Below, in pieces: positions 57,627-64,000 of a DNA stretch of 64,000 nt. Each line of letters begins with the position of its first letter. The first letter of the stretch is position 1. The stretch is taken from contig CM073591.1 of the NCBI GenBank assembly GCA_037074705.1, positions 6,440,087 through 6,504,086 on the forward strand. The letters run 5' to 3'. Position numbers and translations under genes: made by a program. Below the pieces are notes generated by a model. That model did no database searches, had not been told where the DNA came from, and saw only the letters and a program-made list of their open reading frames with translations. The stretch comes from Zhengitettix transpicula (Eukaryota > Arthropoda > Insecta > Orthoptera > Tetrigidae).

Positions 57627-58059
57627 TAACGATTCTAGGTGTTCCAGAAAAAGAGTTGAATTGTGTCAAGTTGTGTCTCCTCGTGTTCAGTTCAGAGTCG
57701 TCAACTCAACCGTACAGAAGCTATATGTCCACATGTAATAGTCCAGAGTAATAATGTAAGTGTTATTCCACGTCCTGGTCGTACAATCAGTTGTCTACTG
57801 ACACTCACTGTTTCTCCATGCACAACAAGGTCGTTCATTATTCATTTGTAAAATCAGTCCATAATTCCTGGAGAATGGTTCTATGTTTATATATTTTCTT
57901 ACATTGTTATGTAACAAAATTAAGTAGTTCTGTAAACTGAAATCAAGTCTTTTCTCCATGAGTTTAGTTTGACGTGTAGAGAATTTTTTTTTTGGTAGAA
58001 TTGACACAATTGTCGGCTACGGTGACCAGAAAGAAAGTTGCAAAAATTCTGGGTTGTCT

Positions 58060-58500
58060 CTCTTCTGAGTCAGTAAGACATGGGAAACGTTGTCCCTTGG
58101 TCTTCCTCGGTGACCCTCTTCTCCATGAAAAAACAGATAAACTCACTCAAATAGTCTCGCCGCATCCCTCTGAAGCACCATGAACAAAAACAGTCTCTTC
58201 CTTTACTTGAATTGCCTGGGTTAGTAAGACATGGGAAGCGTTGCCCCTTGGTCTTCCTCGGTGACCCTCTTCTCCATGAAAAAACAGATAAACTCACTCA
58301 AATAGTCTCACCGCATCCCTCTGAAGCACCATGAACAAAAACAGTCTCTTCCTTTACTTGAATCGCCTGGGTTAGTAAGACATGGGAAGCGTTGTCCCTT
58401 GGTCTTCCTCGGTGACCCTCTTCTCCGTGAAAAAACAGATAAACAGACTCAAATAGTCTCGCATCCCTTTTAACAACATTGAACAAAAACCAGTCTCTCC
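58060..58500. repeat. 151-bp tandem repeat, three copies
   Basis: GACATGGGAA recurs at 58077, 58228 and 58379. Units share CCTTGGTCTTCCTCGGTGAC and GCACCATGAACAAAAACAG. The minus-strand frames (SVFSWRRGSPRKTKGQRF) repeat in phase only because of the unit and are not genes. Confidence 0.85.
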
Positions 58501-58595
58501 CTTTACTTGAATCACCTGACGAAAGCAACAAGAATTGCAAGTAAACGATGTGTGGTATTCATTTCAAAAATAAATTTTGTCTGTTTCTTTGGATC
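58501..58595 (+). repeat. Penelope-like terminal fragment
   Basis: ATCACCTGACGAAAGCAACA then GTAAACGATGTGTGGTATTC and TTTTGTCTGTTTCTT, a decayed version of the terminal repeat at 41.87 kb. Confidence 0.5.
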
Positions 58596-58599
58596 GGTG

Positions 58600-59615
58600 T
58601 TTCTTCTCCAGTTGACGTCAGAAAGAACCAAAACCGAGCGAGACAGACAGCTGCAATTGCCTTCGTATTCTTCAAGCGTGAAGGTAACGAGGCTCCAATA
58701 TGCAATGCCCCGGCGTGACGTCATCAGATGCGCGCCGACGGCTGCGCGTAGACCATCGTGCGGCGGCCATTTTGTGCCTTCTCGTTGGTCGATTACCATC
58801 TTTCCAACACTTAAAACTACTCAAATGTTGAAAAGCTTGTCCGCCATCTTGGACATTACTTGTACTCTAGTTACTAAAATAATAATAATAATAGTGAACA
58901 GAAAAATGGACCAACTTCTCAGGGAGAAAAATGTGTGTTATTTAACCAAAACAAAAATTATTACCATATTACGACGTTTCGTCCATAATTATGGGACTTC
59001 ATCAGGTAGTTCTACAGTTTTGAATGTATGAATATAAGTGGCACGTTAAAATTGTGGCAACGCGAACAAGCTCAGACAGTCTGACGTCACAAGCGCCCCG
59101 GCTCTCTACGATGACGTCACGACATGCGCAGAGGACCAGCGCGCAGTCCAGGCTCCAACGAGCCCAGTCAGGCCAGGAACTGGGACGTTCCCGTCGTGCT
59201 CGCAGATTCACGGACTTGACGTTTCAGATGAAGCAGAATCCGGGAACATTTCAAACAGCCCGCGCCATCTTGAAAAGGGGGGGTTGTTGTGAGCACGCGG
59301 AATGCCGTGTCAAGGCCTTGCTTACGTAACTGGCTCTGACGCACGGATCCTGACGCTGAGGCAGGGGAAGGAGGCAACAACAAGGATCGGATTCCTTGAA
59401 GGACGCGCAGGCAGGAAGGAAGGAAGGAAGGTGATCGGCTTTCTCGTTCTCTGCTGGAGCTGGAGGAGAAGGCGAAGGTCGGCTCCCAGTTGCAAGCTGG
59501 TGGCCGAGCAGAGCGCAATCACTGCAACCCTCTGGGTAAGTACGACCATCGTCCTCCCTCTGACACTTGTCTCGTCTGTTGAGTTACGTAGCTATGTCCA
59601 GAAGAAAAACCTCCC
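58600..59615. other. CpG-rich intergenic stretch with a possible splice donor
   Basis: TGACGTCA sites at about 58717, 59081 and 59111, and GCGGCGGCCATTTTGTG at 58761. A Penelope-type core is on the minus strand at 59010-58975 (ACCTGATGAAGTCC..GGACGAAACG). A donor-like TCTGG|GTAAGT lies at 59535. It could be the promoter region of a gene beyond the window, but no coding exon was seen. Confidence 0.3.
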
Positions 59616-60050
59616 TTGTACATGTCGTGGCCATTAGTGAAAAACTCCAAGTCTTCCAATTCTAAAGACCTCTGAGGAATTTTCTGCATCGTTTGCAGTT
59701 TTCCGCTGATAGCAGCAGAATGAAGCGTTGTAGTGAAAATAATGACTAGTGATGAATTGTAGAGGATGAAATTCTGCATGTGATGGTGGACTCGAGGACG
59801 GAATCAGGTCCACGGAAGTGGGAGAAATCCTGCGTCAAAGTCACGACGTTTCCTAAGAGAATGCAGCTTGTCGTATTTCTAGTGCTGATATCTACAAAAT
59901 GGCCGCCAGTGACGTCATTAGTCACGGAGTAAAGGTCGTAGAGGATTTAATTCTCTTTGCAACGCATGATCTGGTTTTTAAAAAAATCCGTTCAAAATGG
60001 CCGCAGGTACACGCATGTTGCTGTCTGCACACACGGGGCTGATGTCGTGG
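59615..60050 (-). repeat. R2 repeat, left arm of a second inverted pair
   Basis: It begins CATGTCGTGGCCATTAGTG and carries GCCAGTGACGTCATTAG at about 59906. It mirrors the plus-strand copy that starts at about 60180. Confidence 0.75.
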
Positions 60051-60179
60051 CGCTGAGTGACGTCACTTGGCTCGTATATTAAAATATCTCTAAGAGTAAC
60101 AAACAGGCCATCCGTTCAGAGAGTCTCTACATCCATCTCCAAGGAAGCAGGACCAGCAAGCAGCACGTGACGTCACTCA

Positions 60180-61140
60180 GCGCCACGACATCAGCCCCGT
60201 GTGTGCAGACAGCAACATGCGTGTACCTGCGGCCATTTTGAACGGATTTTGTTAAAAAACTAAATGACGCGTTGCAAAGAGAATTAAATCCTCCACGACC
60301 TTTACTCCGTGACTAATGACGTCACTGGCGGCCATTTTGCAGATATCAGCACTAGAAGTACGACAAGCTGCATTCTCTTAGGGAGATGAGGAGAGATACA
60401 AAGGAGCTACCTTTCGGGATGCCTTTTCCTCTCCGTTTATTGAACTAAGGTTCCCACAAGCCGAGGCACCTCGGCCTGTTCTGAGAGGTGAATGTAAGAG
60501 GTCGCAGACCTCGGACATACCGAAAGAGTTGTTCGCTATTCCCATTGGAATAGTCGGCCAGCTGCCTCCTGCACGGAGAAGGAAATGCTGCGTCCCCACA
60601 GCAAACTCCTCTGACGCTGTCGGAAGGGCGTGGGACAAGTACCCCAATGCCCGACCTACCTGATGCAGGTTTTTCTAGGGTTTTCCCTGCATTTCTTTAG
60701 ACGAATGCCGGGTAGGATCCTTAAAATATAGCCCTAGGGCCCCTAGTTAACCCTTGGCTCCACCCTTCCGCATCCCCCCTTTCAAATCCCTTCCTATGCT
60801 ATAAGAGGGGAGTTGCCACCATGTGGATTACCCTCATGTAGTCTGCCTGTTGTCCTAAAAAAAAATCTCTTAGGAAATGTCGTGACTTTGACGCAGGATT
60901 TCTCCCACTTCCTTGGACCTGATTCCGTCCTCGAGTCCACCATCTCATGCAGAATTTTATCCTCTACAATTCATCACTGGACGTTATTTTCTCTACAACG
61001 CTTCATTCGTCTGCTATCAGCGAAAACATGAAAAGTGGTTCAAAATTTCGTGGTTTTTAGGCTCACAAAATCTTTCCTCCTAGGCGTTTTTAGTAGGAAA
61101 TCTTTGGGTTTTTTTCACTAATGGCCACGACATGTACAAA
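60180..61140 (+). repeat. R2 repeat split by an R1 insertion
   Basis: R2 runs 60180-60382, is interrupted by R1 (60383-60865), and resumes at 60866 with the last nine bases (TCTCTTAGG) repeated. Removing the insert restores a continuous R2. Confidence 0.85.
60383..60865 (+). mobile_element. R1 retroposon inserted into R2
   Basis: R1 from AGATGAGGAGAGATAC to the A(9) tail, flanked by TCTCTTAGG at 60374-60382 and 60866-60874. This gives exact borders, a 9-bp target duplication, and shows R1 was active after R2 had spread. Confidence 0.85.
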
Positions 61141-61690
61141 GGTGGGGGTAAAAAATACCAGTGTTTCAAAGAATGTCTATATTCTTTTGCACGGAAGCAA
61201 AGAATAGCAAGAAGAACGTGACGTCACTCGCATCATGTGCGCCATATTAGCGATGTGCAGACACAAAAATGTGTGGATCTTCGGCCACTTTAATTGTATC
61301 GTTAAAACCAGATCACGCGTTGCAAAGAGAATTAAATCCTCCACGACCTTTACTCCGTGACTGATGACGTCACTGGCGGCCATTTTGTAGATATCAGCAC
61401 TAGAAATACGACAAGCTGCATTCTCTTAGGAAATGTCGTGACTTTGACGCAGGATTTTTCCCACTTCCTTGGACCTGATTCCGTCCTCGAGTCCACCATC
61501 ACATGCAGGATTTCATCCTCTACAATTCATCACTGGACAATATTTTCTCTACAACGCTTCATTCGTCTGCTATCAGCGGAAAACTGCAAACGATGCAGAA
61601 AATTCCTCCGAGGTCTTTAGAATTGGAAGACTTGGAGTTTTTCACTAATGGCCACGACGTGGACACGGTTGGAGGGGGGGGGGAGGCGGA
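61110..61690 (+). repeat. R2 repeat copy with spacer
   Basis: Spacer (AACGTGACGTCACTCGCATC) then R2 with TGACGTCA at 61366 and end near CACTAATGGCCACGACGTG. With the copy to its left it forms the third R2 direct dimer. A poly(G) run follows at 61674. Confidence 0.75.
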
Positions 61691-63000
61691 TGAAAATTAA
61701 ATACCCGACCTTTTCGTTGGTAATACGTGTATGCAGCTACTGGGCCATTCCTTGTTCAACAATTATTTGTGGTGGGACACGTCGTCCGTGTTCTCTTTCC
61801 CTTTTCTGTTCGCCTTTTCTGATACTGTTTGCCTCATCTTAATCTCCATGCTATGTTTTTCGTTTCTCATTTCTCTGGTGCAGCCTTCAACTTCATGTAC
61901 GAAACTTCTAATCGTCTCACAACGACATTTTCCCAGCGTCCAGCTTTCTGCTGGAGTTCCTCTTGTCCTGTATAGTTTAACCAGGCTGCCAGTGGCCTGT
62001 ACGTGGTGAGCGGTTGCCAACTTACTAAGAGTAGCTGGAAATATACGTCAAAAGGTCACCGTACGCGGTGATTGGCGATTATTATGAACTACTTCAACGG
62101 CCAAACACGACCAAGTTGTGTCAAAACAATATCCCAAGCATAATTTCGATTGTGCAACACTGTGCAGAGCGCAACGTTGCCAATGTTTCGACGGCCATTG
62201 TAACATACATGCACCTGAAGAGGTCGCAATCAGGGACGAAACGTCGTGTTTATAATTTGAATGTTAATAATGTTTTCTTCTTCTCTCTCTCTCCCTCTCT
62301 CTGACTAAAAGGTGCTGCTAATTTTATTATTTAATTAATTTAAACAGAATCATATCAACATTACACATAAACCTGTTAAATTGTTCAACGCTGATCTCAA
62401 GAAGAAGACTGTTAGCTAGCTGTGGGGAAGTGTGGATTATTTGCGTAGGGGTAGAAGTGAAAGATGAAGTAAGAGGTAGAGTCAAGGCGAATGAGGACAG
62501 TTGTAGGTAGAATTGAAAGAAAATCAATTAAAGTAGTGGTACGGACATGTGTGTGTGGAGAAGGCCAGAGGAAGAGTTGTGAGTGGAAACGACGGAGACG
62601 GCGACGTTCTTGGGCTGACCACGTAAACGATATAAGGGAACACACGCACTGGATAAAGAGGTGACAGGAATACAACAACATGTTGTTAATTAATCCTGTA
62701 ATAATAATAAATAATAACATATAGGAGGTTATCTGGAGGCTTTTCCCTACAAGCTGTTACTGTTAAATATGTGGAGGGGGGGGGGTCTCAGAGTTCATTT
62801 TACATTTCATCATCCGAAAATTGATTTATTGAAAGTAACCAATGAAAATTATTTATCAAATATGTAGTAGAGTAGTATTGTGTCAGGTCTAAAATGTAAC
62901 AGGTCGGACACGTTCTTAAATAATATTAATTAATCTATTTTTAAAATAATAATCATTAAAAAAGGGGGGGGGGCACACTTTAAGGGGGCGAATGTTAACA
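61691..63000. other. Intergenic, no supported gene
   Basis: 62205-62260 (+) is a Penelope-type terminal core (CACCTGAAGAGGTC..GGGACGAAACGTCG). A G homopolymer lies near 62776. Open frames on both strands have no recognised domain. Confidence 0.4.
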
Positions 63001-63019
63001 TCAGTCTGTAGCATGATGC

Positions 63020-63119
63020 ATAATATGTGAGGTTGAACACAAGCCACCATTAGTATGCATCAAGCAAACAACTTCCTTCTGTACAGGGCAGACCTTGTTG
63101 ATTAAACGCTTGCATTGCA

Positions 63120-63164
<45 letters not shown>

Positions 63165-63804
63165 CTCTACGTATACGTTGATGCAAAGGCATAAAGACAA
63201 CATTTACTCACGTTCAGTGCACCGAAAATCAGAAACATGTTAGGTTAAAGTCTGACTAAACGGACCGGCATGCACTTCGCGATGACGTCACCCAGAACTC
63301 TCGCGTTATCGCGCGGAGCTTGTTTCCCTTCATTAAACACACTTGAAGAAGAAAGAAAAAACTCATTTCAACTGCAATAAGATTTTGTGCCAGAGGATTT
63401 TTTTTAAGTCTTAAATGAAGGAAACATGAGTCTCGTATTTGACGGCTCAGTTTATTTGGTTTTATTAGTAATTGTAAAGCCCCCGTCGAGACAAGCGAGC
63501 TACGAGCCGAGCACGAGTCAGTGCGCATGCGCCAAGTGGACCTGCGCTGCTCGTCCTGGCTCGTGCTCGGCTGCTGCACGAAACATGGAAGGAAAGTTGG
63601 GCGCGTGGACGTCGTAGTGTGGACGCTTGTAGCAGAGAGTATAGTGTATTGTTTGTTGCGTTACTTAAATAGAAATGGGAAATGAAATTGAGTGGTCGCA
63701 AGAATTCACATGATATATGAGGTTAACACAAGTCTCCATTATTATGCATCAAGCAAACAACTTCTGTACAGGGCGGACAATGTTGTTTAAACATTTGCAT
63801 TGCA

Positions 63805-63835
<31 letters not shown>

Positions 63836-64000
63836 TACTCTACGAATAAGTGAGGCAAAGGCATAAAGACAACATTTACTTACGTTCACAGCACCGAAAA
63901 GCAGATACATGTTAGGTTAAAGTCTGAATAAACGGACCGGCATGCACTTCGCGATGACGTCACCCAGAACTCTCGCGCTATTGCGCGGAGCATGTTTTCC
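63020..64000. repeat. Direct duplication, period about 672 bp, running off the window
   Basis: GGCATGCACTTCGCGATGACG occurs at about 63268 and 63940, GGTTAAAGTCTGA and the (TA)n-GCAAAGGCATAAAGACAAC text likewise. Unit 2 differs by about 5% and a shorter TA tract. The region between (63350-63700) has the GCGAGCTACGAGCCGAGCAC text related to the 30.9-kb minisatellite. Confidence 0.8.

Overview
The window is animal nuclear DNA, most likely from an insect. It has long GT-AG introns, AT-rich background, dense decayed retrotransposons and many microsatellites. A short run of TTAGG units (the common arthropod telomere repeat) lies near 2.58 kb. The transposon families (mariner, Penelope-like with GIY-YIG endonuclease, CR1/Jockey-like and RTE-like LINEs, tRNA-derived SINEs) fit an arthropod with an expanded genome, perhaps a polyneopteran, but the species is inferred, not shown.

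The only protein-coding genes I can support are three tandem paralogues, all on the + strand, each with six coding exons and the same intron phases (1, 2, 0, 0, 1). They encode CRAL-TRIO (Sec14-like) lipid-carrier proteins of the alpha-tocopherol-transfer-protein-like class. Gene A spans 5935-15095 (301 aa), gene B 36085-42784 (301 aa) and gene C 52540-57044 (300 aa). Exons 2 to 6 have identical lengths in all three. Each start codon sits 5 to 10 nt downstream of a splice acceptor, so each gene should have at least one upstream non-coding exon. A candidate promoter and first exon for gene C lies at 46951-47013. All three reading frames are intact, so the proteins are probably functional. Ligands (tocopherol, retinoid, carotenoid or other hydrophobic molecules) cannot be read from sequence.

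Layout: 1-5.9 kb holds an LTR-like edge with a tRNA-Lys-type primer site, a LINE reverse-transcriptase relic and Penelope fragments. Gene A follows to 15.1 kb with a poly(A) repeat, a SINE and LINE pieces in its introns. From 15.1 to 36 kb there is no recognised gene: an RTE-like LINE relic, three very long CT-rich arrays, a 57-bp minisatellite full of TGACG motifs, many copies of two repeat families (called R1 and R2 here) and a mariner relic with perfect TA flanks. Gene B follows to 42.8 kb, with Penelope-like fold-back units just upstream and in intron 1. From 42.8 to 52.5 kb lie a possible LTR, LINE relics, a duplicated SINE block, a second mariner relic, an R2 dimer and a 163-bp satellite. 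Gene C follows to 57.0 kb. The right end has another Penelope fold-back, a 151-bp triplicate, more R1/R2 copies and a 672-bp direct duplication running off the edge.

R1 is a poly(A)-tailed retroposon of about 550 bp with 9-bp target duplications at two copies. R2 is a CpG-rich repeat with a TGACGTCA palindrome next to a GCGGCCATTTTG motif, found 11 times, including two inverted pairs. R3 is a third family of unknown class.
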